A DNA stretch of 64,000 nucleotides from Rikenellaceae bacterium. GTDB lineage: Bacteria > Bacteroidota > Bacteroidia > Bacteroidales > Rikenellaceae. Position numbers and translations under genes: made by a program. Positions within the stretch are counted from its first letter, which is position 1; every line of letters starts with the position of its first letter. Of this stretch, positions 8,803-17,373 are shown one piece after another. The notes under the pieces are model-generated. The model made no database searches and was not told where the DNA came from. It saw only the letters and a list, made by a program, of their open reading frames with translations. Location: assembly GCA_017935625.1 (NCBI GenBank), contig JAGBHC010000005.1, positions 62,001 to 126,000 on the forward strand. The letters are read 5' to 3'.

Positions 8803-11154
8803 ATGAAACGATTTTTGTTTTTTCTCTTTCTGAGTTCTCTTTTCCCCTTCTCGCTCTGTGCCCGGCGGATAGAGAGTTTCCCGCTTCGCAGCGTGCGGCT
8901 CGTTTCGGGACCGTTTTTCGAGGCCCGGCAACGCGACCGCAGCTATCTGCTGGCCATGGACCCCGACCGGCTGCTGGCTCCCTATCTGCGGGAGGCGGGA
9001 CTCGAGCCGAAGGCCGCGAGCTATCCGAACTGGGAGAATACGGGGCTCGACGGACACATCGGCGGGCATTATCTGTCGGCGCTCTCGATGCTGTACGCGT
9101 CGCAGCCCGACGCCGAGGTCGGCCGGCGGCTCGGCTACTTCCTCTCCGAACTGGCCCGCTGTCAGCAGGCGTTGGGGACGGGCTACATCGGCGGCGTGCC
9201 GCAGGGCGTGAAGCTGTGGGAGGAGATTCGTGCCGGGAAGATAGAGGCGGAGCCTTTTGCGCTGAACGGCCGCTGGGTACCGCTCTACAACATCCATAAG
9301 ATTCTGGCCGGACTGCGCGATGCCTGGCTCATTGCGGGCGACACGACGGCCCGCACCATGCTGGTGCGTTACGGCTACTGGGCCTGGGAGACGTTCGGCG
9401 CCTTGAGCGAAGAGCAGATGCAGCAGATGCTGCGCAGCGAACACGGCGGTCTGAACGAGGTGTTCGCCGACCTGGCGCAGATTACGGGCGAGGAGCGTTT
9501 TGCGGAACTGGCTCGTCGGTTTTCGCACCGGAGCCTGCTCGATGCGATGGCCGCGGGGCGGGACATACTCACGGGCATGCACGCCAATACGCAGATACCC
9601 AAGGTAATCGGATTCCAGCGTGTCGCCGAATTGACCGGCGACGAGCGGTGGAGCCGCGCAGCGGTCTATTTTTGGGACAATGTGGTCGGCCGCCGCACGG
9701 TGGTCGTCGGCGGGAACAGCGTGCGCGAACATTTTCATCCTGCGGACGATTTTTCGGCCATGATTTCCGAAATTCAGGGGCCCGAGACCTGCAATACCTA
9801 CAACATGATACGCCTGAGCCGGATGCTCTATCTGCAGAGCGGCGACACGAAGTATCTCGACTACATGGAGCGGGCGCTCTACAACCACATCCTCTCGACC
9901 CAGCACCCCGAACACGGCGGATTCGTCTACTTCACGCCCATGCGTCCGGGGCACTATCGGGTCTATTCGCAGCCCCACGAGGGATTCTGGTGTTGTGTGG
10001 GGTCGGGGCTCGAGAGCCAGGCCAAGTACGGAGAGTTCGTCTATGCGCATCGGGGAGCGGAGGAGCTGCTGGTCAATCTCTTCGTCTCGTCGCGTCTGGA
10101 GTGGGACGAGGCGGGGGTGCGGGTCGGGATGCAGACGGCCTTTCCGGAGAGCGACCGGGTCGTGCTGCACGTGGAGGCCGACCGCCCTACCCGATTCACG
10201 CTTTCGTTCCGGCGGCCGGAGTGGCTGGCCGGCGAACCGACCGTTACGGTGAACGGCCGGCCGGTCGAAAAGCCGGGAAGTGCGACTGCGGGTTATCTCT
10301 CCATCGACCGCAAGTGGAGAGACGGCGACCGGGTCGAACTACGGCTGCCGATGTCGGTCCGGCTGGAGCAGTTGCCTGACGGCGAACCCTATTATGCGGC
10401 GCTGTACGGTCCGGTGGTGCTGGCTGCGGCCGTGGGCCGCGAGGATATGCCGGGACTGCTGGCCGACGACAGCCGGGGCGGGCATGTGGCCACCGGCGAG
10501 CGTTACCCTGTCGAGACGATGCCGATGTGGGTAGGCAGCCGGGAGGAGATTGTGGCCGGAATCGAAGCGGTCGAGGAGGCACCCCTGACTTTCGGGGCGG
10601 AACGGGTGCTTTATCCGCGGCGATACGCCTCGCTGCGGCTGGTTCCGTTCTACAAGTTGCACGATGCCCGCTATGCGATTTATTTCCGTCGGGTCGCTTC
10701 GGTCAGCGAAGCCGACTCCGTCGTATCCCTGGCTGCGGCCGACGACAGGCGTCAGCTGCTCGACCGCCGGACCGTCGATACGGTCTATGCCGGTGAGCAG
10801 CAGCCCGAATCCGACCACTTCGTCCGCTCCGAGCGTTCCCGAATCGGAGTCTACGAGAATCGTCGTTACAGGGAGGCGGAGGGTTGGTTCGCATACGAGA
10901 TGAAGCCTCGGGGCCGGAGGGCGGCCGTCCTGGCCGTGACCTACCACGGAGCCGGGTCGAACGGCGAATATCTTCTCTCCGTGAACGGAGCGGAGTGTAC
11001 CCGCCCGCGTGTGGGGATGAACCTCGACGAACGCTTCTACACGGTGGAATATCCGCTGCCCGAATCCGTGCGCGGGGATGAAATCTTGCATGTCCGGTTC
11101 GAGGCGCAATCCGGCCCGGTGCCCAAAATATTCGAGGTCAGGCTGCTGGAGTAG
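8803..11154 (+). CDS. Glycoside hydrolase family 127 beta-L-arabinofuranosidase
   Basis: A 783-residue secreted enzyme with an N-terminal signal peptide (MKRFLFFLFLSSLFPFSLCA). GH127 enzymes remove beta-L-arabinofuranosyl units using a cysteine nucleophile beside a zinc site. Visible hallmarks are WENTGLDGHIGGHYLSAL, WVPLYNIHKILAGL, PETCNTYNMIRLSR (E328, C330) and FWCCVGSG (C397, C398). By eye these match the HypBA1 Zn ligands and nucleophile (Glu338, Cys340, Cys417, Cys418). Glu309 in REHF may be the acid/base. A beta-sandwich and an accessory C-terminal domain follow. The start is the ATG before the signal peptide; the frame remains open upstream across the floA terminator, which is not coding. 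The gene appears to be a single-gene unit. Confidence 0.9.
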   Translation: MKRFLFFLFLSSLFPFSLCARRIESFPLRSVRLVSGPFFEARQRDRSYLLAMDPDRLLAPYLREAGLEPKAASYPNWENTGLDGHIGGHYLSALSMLYASQPDAEVGRRLGYFLSELARCQQALGTGYIGGVPQGVKLWEEIRAGKIEAEPFALNGRWVPLYNIHKILAGLRDAWLIAGDTTARTMLVRYGYWAWETFGALSEEQMQQMLRSEHGGLNEVFADLAQITGEERFAELARRFSHRSLLDAMAAGRDILTGMHANTQIPKVIGFQRVAELTGDERWSRAAVYFWDNVVGRRTVVVGGNSVREHFHPADDFSAMISEIQGPETCNTYNMIRLSRMLYLQSGDTKYLDYMERALYNHILSTQHPEHGGFVYFTPMRPGHYRVYSQPHEGFWCCVGSGLESQAKYGEFVYAHRGAEELLVNLFVSSRLEWDEAGVRVGMQTAFPESDRVVLHVEADRPTRFTLSFRRPEWLAGEPTVTVNGRPVEKPGSATAGYLSIDRKWRDGDRVELRLPMSVRLEQLPDGEPYYAALYGPVVLAAAVGREDMPGLLADDSRGGHVATGERYPVETMPMWVGSREEIVAGIEAVEEAPLTFGAERVLYPRRYASLRLVPFYKLHDARYAIYFRRVASVSEADSVVSLAAADDRRQLLDRRTVDTVYAGEQQPESDHFVRSERSRIGVYENRRYREAEGWFAYEMKPRGRRAAVLAVTYHGAGSNGEYLLSVNGAECTRPRVGMNLDERFYTVEYPLPESVRGDEILHVRFEAQSGPVPKIFEVRLLE

Positions 11155-11175
11155 CCTCTCCTCCTCTTTCTTCTT

Positions 11176-11210
11176 CCCCGCTGCGACTCGTTTCGCCGGC
11201 GGGGATTTTT
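11176..11210 (+). terminator. Rho-independent terminator after GH127
   Basis: CCCCGC (11176-11181) pairs with GCGGGG (11199-11204) across a 17-nt loop, then A and a run of T. It lies 20 nt after the stop codon. Confidence 0.7.
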
Positions 11211-12111
11211 TCGTTATCGGCCGGGAGGAAGGCTCCGTTCCTTCTCCCGGAATGTCGTGTTTGCCGAACTTTTCCGTACCGGAAATCTCGCGGCAGCCCG
11301 GCTCTGAAGTGCTCCCCCTTTTTTCAGTTTGACCGCTGGCGGACGATTCCTCTCGGTTCTGCCGCCTAATTCTTTTCTTTAAGTACGGGAGATGATGGCA
11401 ACAGACATAATTATATTCCGCAAAGAAAGGGCCTTGAGAACTAAACCGAAAGAATCCCGAGCCTGCACGAATCCGCAGCATGGTGTTACACTGCCCGGCA
11501 GAAAGCATGAAAATCGAAACGGAGGAATCGTCCGCCAGCGGCTAATCCGCGCGCTTTCGCATCGCTCGACCTACGAAACCGGGCGTGGAAAAGCGGCAGG
11601 GGAAATCCCCCCAATCGCACTCCACACCGTCATGTAGTCCGCTCCGTGAAGAAGCGGAAATCCGGCAGAGGAGTTTTACGGCATCCACCGTTCGCACGCT
11701 GCCGCATCGGCCTTATGAAAAGGGATGGAGTTACGGCGGGGGCGGTGTTATGCCCGGATGGAGAGTCACAACGAGTGTAATGCCTATACCCCATAAAAGG
11801 GAGAATGAAGTCATAATGAGGATGATGCTGTGCTCCATGAAAGGGAGGATGAAGTCACGGCGGGGGAGTGCTATGCCTGGATGGAGAGTCACAACGAGTG
11901 TAATGCCTATACCCCATAAAAGGGAGAATGAAGTCATAATGAGGGCGATGCTATGGCTCCATAAAATGGTGATGAAATCATAGCGAGGACGGGTGCTATG
12001 CGGTTGTAATCGACGGCGATTTTCGCTGGGTTTCCCTTTATGAGGATGTGCGGCACGACGGTGCGGAGTACGTTGGAAGATTCCTTTCGGCCGATGCGGT
12101 CTGTGCGGGAT
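11211..12111. other. Non-coding interval between convergent GH127 and HIT genes, with repeats
   Basis: No open frame here resembles a known protein. The few frames present run through duplicated DNA. Visible items are a hairpin at 11221-11250 (CCGGGAG...CTCCCGG), a near-palindrome TTTCCGTACCGGAAA near 11271, and the 66-bp duplication described separately. The rest shows degraded copies of the same short units (for example variants of ATAAAAGGGAGAATGAAGTC). Confidence 0.6.
11756..11944. repeat. Perfect 66-bp direct repeat, 123-bp period
   Basis: The segment 11756-11821 recurs unchanged at 11879-11944; both begin GGATGGAGAGTCACAACGAG. Between the copies and just after the second there are degenerate relatives of an inner unit of about 45 bp (CCATgAAAGGGAGGATGAAG at 11835 and CCATAAAATGGTGATGAAAT at 11959). 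The array therefore looks built from a smaller unit that expanded and decayed. Confidence 0.9.
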
Positions 12112-12404
12112 GGCAGCATCTTTTTGTGCTCCGCGGTGCAGCGCATCGGAAACGGGCCGGACGGGGAAAACAAAAAAGGCCGTCACAGATGCGGTGGGCC
12201 TTGTTCGGGCGGCAGCATCTTTTATGCTTCGCAGTGCAGTGCATCGGAAACGGCCGAACAGAGAAAACAAAAAAGGCCGTCGCAGATACGGTGGACCTTG
12301 TGCGGAAGGCAGCATCTTTTATGCTTCGCAGTGTAGCGCATCGGAAACGGCCGGACGGGGAAAACAAAAAAGGCCGTCGCAAATGCGGCGGCCTCTGGCG
12401 GAGG
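12112..12404 (-). repeat. Three tandem copies of a ~98-bp unit, each with a minus-strand terminator
   Basis: Copies begin at 12112, 12211 and 12308 (GGCAGCATCTTTT), periods 99 and 97 bp. Each contains GCATCGGAAACG, then AAAACAAAAAAGGCCGTC and a GC-rich arm. Read on the minus strand, every copy carries a GGCC-containing hairpin followed by TTTTTT. Copy 3, nearest the HIT gene, has the best-paired stem; copies 1 and 2 have accumulated mismatches. This suggests duplication of a terminator-bearing segment away from the gene it serves. Confidence 0.88.
12366..12393 (-). terminator. Rho-independent terminator of the HIT gene operon
   Basis: On the minus strand the stem GGCCGcCGCA / TGCGaCGGCC with a 2-nt loop is followed by TTTTTT. 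It lies about 110 nt past the HIT stop codon and is the proximal member of the triplicated repeat. Confidence 0.75.
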
Positions 12405-12504
12405 GATATTGTTTTCACAATAAACCGACCGCAAAAATAATAAAATCGGACCAAATAGCCAGCAAAAATTGTATTATTTTTAATATTTGCTACATTTTTA
12501 CTGC

Positions 12505-12891
12505 TCAAAGGCGGATTTTGTCGAGTATCGTCTTGAATTCCTCGTCCGAGAGGTCGAGTTTCTGCTTGTGGAAATCCACGTCGCTCTCGCTGTTGATGGG
12601 CAGCAGATGGATATGGGCGTGAGGTATCTCCATTCCGAGTACGACGACAGCCACCCGCTTGCAATCGATATTCTTCTTGAGCGAGGCAGCCACTTTTTTG
12701 GCGAATGTCATCATGCCGGCGAGCGTGGAGTCGTCGAGGTCGAAGATATAATCCACCTCTTTCTTGGGAATGACGAGCGTATGCCCCGTCACGATGGGAT
12801 TGATATCCAGAAAAGCGAAGTAGTTGTCGTCCTCGGCTACCTTGTAGCAGGGGATTTCTCCGTTTACGATGCGAGTAAATATCGAAGCCAT
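12505..12891 (-). CDS. HIT family nucleotide-binding/hydrolase protein
   Basis: A 128-residue histidine-triad protein (Hint/PKCI branch). The signature PHAHIHLLP near the C-terminus supplies the His-x-His-x-His nucleotide phosphate-binding site, and the N-terminal IFTRIVNGEIPCYKVAEDD is typical of the branch. Members hydrolyse purine nucleoside phosphoramidates and acyl-AMPs. ATG 12891 is chosen because the family begins here (MASIFTRIV) and because it follows the upstream gene by 14 nt. It is the last gene of a minus-strand operon: rel, small membrane protein, HIT. The AT-rich tail at 12410-12500 leads into the terminator repeats. Confidence 0.93.
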   Translation of the reverse strand: MASIFTRIVNGEIPCYKVAEDDNYFAFLDINPIVTGHTLVIPKKEVDYIFDLDDSTLAGMMTFAKKVAASLKKNIDCKRVAVVVLGMEIPHAHIHLLPINSESDVDFHKQKLDLSDEEFKTILDKIRL

Positions 12892-12905
12892 AGTCAGGTT
12901 ACGGT

Positions 12906-13346
12906 TTAGAATTCTTTGTATTTCGGATTGAGTATTTCGGCGTAGAGCACCGCTTTGCGGATGTCGAAATCCTGGAGGGCGTTCCCCTGCTCCTCTTGCG
13001 GAGCATCTGTTTCGAGGGGCTGCTGCATTCGTTTCCGCTGCGTTTTGTCCGCTGTTCCGGCCTGTCGGGGCGCACTCTTGCGAAGCGGGCGGTAGGATTC
13101 GTCCGCCGGCTTTTCGGGACGGAAAGCCTCCGCCTCTCCTTCCGGCTCGCGGAGCACGGGGGGGCGGGAGGGGACGGGCACGTCGAACACTTCGGAGAAC
13201 ACCTCCGTCCATTCGGAGGCGGCGGGAGCCGGTTCTTCGTGTGCCGCTTCCCTTTTGCGGGAGTGCTTCTGCCGCTTGTTCGCAATTTGCACGATGACCG
13301 AGGCGATGATAATCAACGGCACCAATACATCGGATAAACTGTCCAT
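12906..13346 (-). CDS. Single-pass membrane protein with conserved acidic tail, unknown function
   Basis: A 146-residue protein. One N-terminal transmembrane helix (MDSLSDVLVPLIIIASVIVQ) is followed by a Lys/Arg-rich juxtamembrane stretch. A long, low-complexity linker rich in Pro, Glu and Arg comes next, ending in the ordered-looking FDIRKAVLYAEILNPKYKEF. A short hydrophobic start plus a 'KAVIYSEIL..KY' ending is a pattern I associate with small Bacteroidales proteins of unknown function. ATG 13346 is 2 nt after the rel stop, so it is co-transcribed and probably coupled. I see no catalytic motif. Confidence 0.8.
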   Translation of the reverse strand: MDSLSDVLVPLIIIASVIVQIANKRQKHSRKREAAHEEPAPAASEWTEVFSEVFDVPVPSRPPVLREPEGEAEAFRPEKPADESYRPLRKSAPRQAGTADKTQRKRMQQPLETDAPQEEQGNALQDFDIRKAVLYAEILNPKYKEF

Positions 13347-13348
13347 AG

Positions 13349-15601
13349 CTATTGAGTTATGCGGGTTACCTTTTCTATTCCTTTCACTTCGCTGACGTGC
13401 TTCATCAGAAGGGTGAGGTCGTCGGCGTTCCGTATGTAGAGTTTGACCGTACCTTCGAAAATGCCGTCGTGGCTCTGGATGTGTATCTCCCGGATATTCA
13501 CCTCCATCTGTCCGGTAATCACCTGCGCCATGTCGAGCAGAATGCCCTTGCGGTCGATGCCGCGGAGTTCGATTTCCGACAGATACCACACCTCTTTTTG
13601 GCTTGACCACTGCACTTCGGTGATGTTCTTGCCGAACTGCGAAGCCAGCCGGTTCAATTCGTCGCACGACGCCTTGTGGACGACGATGCGGTTGTTTTCC
13701 GTATCCTTGAATCCGACGACGCTGTCTCCCGGAATCGGCTTGCAGCAGTCCGCGATGACGAACTTGGGTTCGTTCTCGCCTGTCACGCCGGTCTCTATCT
13801 CCGTTTCGTTGCCGGTCTGGGGGCTCTCCTTGCCGCTCTTCCCTTCCCCGCCGAACAACTTGAACGGATTGGTAAGGCGCAAACCCCATATCTTGAACGT
13901 TTTGGTCGGCAGATTCTCACGCAGTACTTTATTTATGTCGCCCAGTTCGATGATGCCGGTTCCCACCTTGCTGTAAAATTCGTCCTTGTTTTTGCAATGG
14001 TAATGGGGCAACACTTTCTTGAAGATGCGGCCGGTGGGCATGATGCCGAGTTCGTGCATGCTCTTGTCGAAGATTTCCTGTCCCCGCTCGATGTTGCTCT
14101 GCGTGTCCTTGTTCAGGTAGTTTTTGATGCACTGCCGGGCTTTGGTGGTCTTCACGTGTTCCAGCCATTCGGGCTGCGGATGCGCGTTTTCGGAGGTGAG
14201 AATCTCAATCTGGTCGCCGCTCATGAGGGGCGTGAAGATGGACTCTATCTTATGGTTTATCTTGGCTCCGATGGCCTTGTGTCCCACTTTGGTGTGGATG
14301 TCGTAGGCGAAGTCCAGCGCCGTGGCGTCCTGCGGCAGCGTCCGGGTTTCGCCCTGCGGAGTGAACACCACGATTTCGGTGGTGTAGAGCGACATCTTGA
14401 AGTTGTCGAGAAAGTCCACCGCATTTTCGGTCGGGCTGTTCAGGGCCTCGCGTATCTTCTTGAGCCACTTGTCGAATTCGTCCTCGTCGCCGGGCACCGT
14501 GGCGTGCTTGTACTTCCAGTGCGCGGCGAATCCCCTTTCGGCAATCTCCTCCATCCGCTCGGTGCGAATCTGCACCTCCACCCAAATGCCGTCGGGTCCC
14601 ATGACCGTGGCATGGAGCGCTTCGTAGCCGTTGGTCTTGGGGATGGTAATCCAGTCCCTGAGCCGGTCGGGCTTGGGTTTGTAGATGTCGGTGATGAGCG
14701 AATAGATGTTCCAGCATTGCGACTTTTCGGGTACGATGTTGGTGTTCGAGGGCTTGAATACGATGCGTATGGCGAACAGGTCGTAGACCTCCTCGAAGGG
14801 AATCTGTTTGCGCTGCATCTTCGACCAGATGGAATAGATGCTCTTGATGCGTCCCGAAATTTCGAAGTCGATGCCGCTTTCGCGCAGTTTTTCGATAATC
14901 GGGGCATTGAAGGTTTCGATGAACCGGGCGCGTCCGGCCTCCGTGGCGCGGAGTTTCTCCTCGATTTGGCGGTAGGTGTCGGGGAAACGGTATTTGAGGC
15001 TCAGGTCCTCCAGTTCGGTCTTGATGGTGTAGAGTCCCAGCCGGTAGGCCAAAGGTGCGAACAGATAGATGGTTTCGCTGGTTATCTTAATCTGTTTGTT
15101 GAGCGGCATGGAGCCCAGCGTGCGCATGTTGTGCAGCCGGTCGGCGATTTTGATGAGTATCACCCGCACGTCGTCCGAGAGGGTCAGCAGCACCTTTTTG
15201 AAGTATTCGGCCTGTTCGGAGGTGTTGGTGTTGAAGACGCCCGCCATTTTGGTCAGGCCGTCCACCATGACGGCGATTTTCTCTCCGAACATGTTGCTGA
15301 TGTCCTCCACCGTGTAGTCGGTATCCTCCACCACGTCGTGCAGCAGGGCCGCCACCACCGACTTGACGCCGAGTCCCACTTCGTTCACCACGATTTTGGC
15401 CACCGCAATCGGGTGGATGATGTACGGCTCTCCCGAGCGGCGTCTGACGCCTTTGTGGGCCTCTTTCGCCAGGGTGAACGCACGTCTGATGAAGTCGCTG
15501 TCTCCGTCGCGCTTGCATATCTTGACGCAGCTCTCCATCAGGTCGTCGAACCGTTCGGCGATTAGAATTTCATCTTCGGCAGTATATCCCACGTTTCCCA
15601 C
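13349..15601 (-). CDS. rel: Bifunctional (p)ppGpp synthetase/hydrolase, RelA/SpoT family
   Basis: A 750-residue long RSH enzyme controlling the stringent response. The N-terminal HD hydrolase domain is intact (AALLHDVVEDTD with H88-D89, and ADRLHNMRT with D154). The synthetase domain shows SIYSIWSKM, YDLFAIRIVF and the GTP/ATP site TNGYEALHATVMGPDG. A TGS domain (EIVVFTPQGETRTLP), a zinc-finger-like stretch (FVIADCCKPIPGDSVVGF) and a C-terminal ACT domain (from about 675) follow. With both catalytic halves preserved it should make and destroy (p)ppGpp. It is the first gene of a three-gene minus-strand operon; the gap from recA is 93 nt and contains a hairpin. Confidence 0.95.
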   Translation of the reverse strand: MGNVGYTAEDEILIAERFDDLMESCVKICKRDGDSDFIRRAFTLAKEAHKGVRRRSGEPYIIHPIAVAKIVVNEVGLGVKSVVAALLHDVVEDTDYTVEDISNMFGEKIAVMVDGLTKMAGVFNTNTSEQAEYFKKVLLTLSDDVRVILIKIADRLHNMRTLGSMPLNKQIKITSETIYLFAPLAYRLGLYTIKTELEDLSLKYRFPDTYRQIEEKLRATEAGRARFIETFNAPIIEKLRESGIDFEISGRIKSIYSIWSKMQRKQIPFEEVYDLFAIRIVFKPSNTNIVPEKSQCWNIYSLITDIYKPKPDRLRDWITIPKTNGYEALHATVMGPDGIWVEVQIRTERMEEIAERGFAAHWKYKHATVPGDEDEFDKWLKKIREALNSPTENAVDFLDNFKMSLYTTEIVVFTPQGETRTLPQDATALDFAYDIHTKVGHKAIGAKINHKIESIFTPLMSGDQIEILTSENAHPQPEWLEHVKTTKARQCIKNYLNKDTQSNIERGQEIFDKSMHELGIMPTGRIFKKVLPHYHCKNKDEFYSKVGTGIIELGDINKVLRENLPTKTFKIWGLRLTNPFKLFGGEGKSGKESPQTGNETEIETGVTGENEPKFVIADCCKPIPGDSVVGFKDTENNRIVVHKASCDELNRLASQFGKNITEVQWSSQKEVWYLSEIELRGIDRKGILLDMAQVITGQMEVNIREIHIQSHDGIFEGTVKLYIRNADDLTLLMKHVSEVKGIEKVTRITQ

Positions 15602-15640
15602 AGTCTCTCTCTTTTTGTTTCACGTTCCGTCCGCCGCCCG

Positions 15641-15663
15641 CTCCGGTCTGCCTCGCGCAGACC
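15641..15663. other. Stem-loop between recA and rel
   Basis: CCGGTCTG (15641-15648) pairs perfectly with CAGACCGG (15656-15663) around a 7-nt loop. No T-run follows on either strand, so it is not a canonical terminator. It may be an mRNA processing or attenuation structure between recA and rel. Confidence 0.5.
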
Positions 15664-15694
15664 GGTGGCGACGCTTTTCGTTTCGTCCGCGGCG

Positions 15695-16711
15695 TTATTT
15701 GGTCTTGGCGGCGACTATCGCTTCGCGCACCTTGGTTTCGATTTCGTTCTGGAGCTCTTCGTTGCTGCGCAGCACCTCCTTCACGGCGTCGCGGCCCTGA
15801 CCCAGCTTCTGCTCTCCGTAGGAGAACCACGAGCCCGATTTCTTGATGATGCCGAAGTCTACGCCCAGGTCGAGAATTTCGCCCAGCTTGGAGATGCCCT
15901 CTCCGTACATGATATCGAACTCGGCTTTGCGGAAGGGAGGCGCCACCTTGTTTTTCACCACCTTGACTTTGGCGCGGGCGCCGAGTTGTTCGTCGCCGTC
16001 CTTGATGACCGATGCCTTGCGGATGTCGATGCGGATGCTGGCGTAGAACTTCAGGGCGTTGCCGCCGGTGGTCGTTTCGGGATTGCCGTACACGATGCCG
16101 ATTTTGTCGCGCAGCTGGTTGATGAAGATGCACACGGTCTTGGTCTTGGAGATGCTGGCGGTCAGTTTGCGCAGCGCCTGCGACATGAGGCGAGCCTGAA
16201 GGCCCATCTTGCTGTCGCCCATTTCGCCTTCGATTTCGGCCTTGGGCGTAAGTGCGGCCACCGAGTCGATGACGATGATGTCGATGGCGCTCGAACGGAT
16301 GAGGCTGTCGGCGATTTCGAGGGCCTGTTCGCCGTTGTCGGGCTGCGAGATGAGCAGGTTGTCCACGTCCACGCCCAGATTCTGGGCATAGAAGCTGTCG
16401 AATGCGTGCTCCGCGTCGATGAAAGCGGCGATGCCGCCCGCCTTTTGCGCCTCGGCGATGGCATGGATGGCCAGCGTCGTCTTACCCGAAGATTCCGGGC
16501 CGAAAATCTCCACGACGCGGCCCTTGGGATAGCCGCCCACGCCGAGCGCATTGTCGAGGGTGATGGAGCCCGAGGGGATGACAGCCACGTTCTCCACGTT
16601 CTGGCTGCTCATCTTCATAATCGAGCCTTTGCCGAAATCCTTCTCTATTTTGTCCATTACGGCACTGAGGACCTTGAGTTTGTCCTGATTTACCGGTACT
16701 TTTTCTGCCAT
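15695..16711 (-). CDS. recA: Recombinase RecA
   Basis: A 338-residue DNA strand-exchange ATPase, central to homologous recombination and induction of the SOS response. The Walker A motif GPESSGKTT is at 71-79. DNA-binding loop regions ([20 protein letters not shown]) and the polymerisation motif are intact, and the length is normal. It lies 13 nt after the peroxiredoxin gene and is probably transcribed with it from the promoter at 17226-17233. No LexA gene is visible in the window. Confidence 0.98.
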   Translation of the reverse strand: MAEKVPVNQDKLKVLSAVMDKIEKDFGKGSIMKMSSQNVENVAVIPSGSITLDNALGVGGYPKGRVVEIFGPESSGKTTLAIHAIAEAQKAGGIAAFIDAEHAFDSFYAQNLGVDVDNLLISQPDNGEQALEIADSLIRSSAIDIIVIDSVAALTPKAEIEGEMGDSKMGLQARLMSQALRKLTASISKTKTVCIFINQLRDKIGIVYGNPETTTGGNALKFYASIRIDIRKASVIKDGDEQLGARAKVKVVKNKVAPPFRKAEFDIMYGEGISKLGEILDLGVDFGIIKKSGSWFSYGEQKLGQGRDAVKEVLRSNEELQNEIETKVREAIVAAKTK

Positions 16712-16724
16712 TGCTGTTCTGTTT

Positions 16725-17195
16725 TTATTTAGTCTGTTGGTATGCGTTCGCGATTTGGTGCCAGTGGTCCTTGGTGTCCACCTTGCGGAATATCTTTTCG
16801 ATTTTACCTTCGGCGTCGATGATGAAGGTGGTGCGCACGATGCCCATGTAGGTGCGTCCGCACATCTTCTTCTCGGCCCACACGCCGTAGGCTTCGGCCA
16901 CGTGCTTGTCGGTGTCGGCCACGAGCGTGAAGTTCAGGGCGTGTTTGGTGCAGAAATTCCGGTGCGACTTTTCGCTGTCGGGACTTACTCCCACGATTTC
17001 GAATCCCATGGCCGCCAGTTCGCTTTTCCCGTCCCGCAGGCTCCGGGCTTCGAGCGTGCAGCCGGGCGTATTGTCCTTCGGATAGAAGTAGAGTATCACT
17101 TTTTTACCGCGCAACGAACTCAGTGTGAACGGAGTGCCGTCCTGAGTGCCGGCCGTGAAGTCGGGGGCGAGGTCGCCTTCTTTCAAGTTGTTCAT
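16725..17195 (-). CDS. bcp: Thioredoxin-dependent peroxiredoxin, PrxQ/Bcp family
   Basis: A 156-residue peroxiredoxin that reduces H2O2 and organic peroxides with thioredoxin. The peroxidatic Cys46 sits in the usual [10 protein letters not shown]. The common resolving Cys five residues later is Arg51 here. Cys82, 36 residues after Cys46 in [10 protein letters not shown], is placed as in the PrxQ subgroup whose resolving Cys lies on helix 3 (for example Xylella PrxQ, recalled positions 47 and 83). ATG 17195 ([13 protein letters not shown]) is chosen over the longer frame to 17279. A -7-like element lies 31 nt upstream. It is followed by recA. Confidence 0.94.
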   Translation of the reverse strand: MNNLKEGDLAPDFTAGTQDGTPFTLSSLRGKKVILYFYPKDNTPGCTLEARSLRDGKSELAAMGFEIVGVSPDSEKSHRNFCTKHALNFTLVADTDKHVAEAYGVWAEKKMCGRTYMGIVRTTFIIDAEGKIEKIFRKVDTKDHWHQIANAYQQTK

Positions 17196-17225
17196 AAAAA
17201 TATCCGCATTATTGAAATCTAAGCG

Positions 17226-17233
17226 TAAAGATA
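17226..17233 (-). promoter_or_regulatory. Putative -7 element for bcp-recA
   Basis: The minus strand reads TATCTTTA, one base from TAnnTTTG, with about 30 nt to the bcp ATG at 17195. A -33 element is not evident. Confidence 0.4.
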
Positions 17234-17373
17234 GTAAAAACCTTTGTAAAAATACGCATTCGCCCATAATTTTCTCCAAACTCCTCCCCTGCCGTCCGGA
17301 AACGAAACTCCGCGCCTTTTCGGGGCGCGGAGTCGCTGGCGGTGCCGGGGCGGATTGGGTCCGCGTCCGGAGT

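Noticed and set aside
11585-12622. Open frames running through the repeat field (for example 11585-11983 and 12048-12622)
   Set aside because: They translate tandem repeats in changing frames, have no start signals and show no family similarity.
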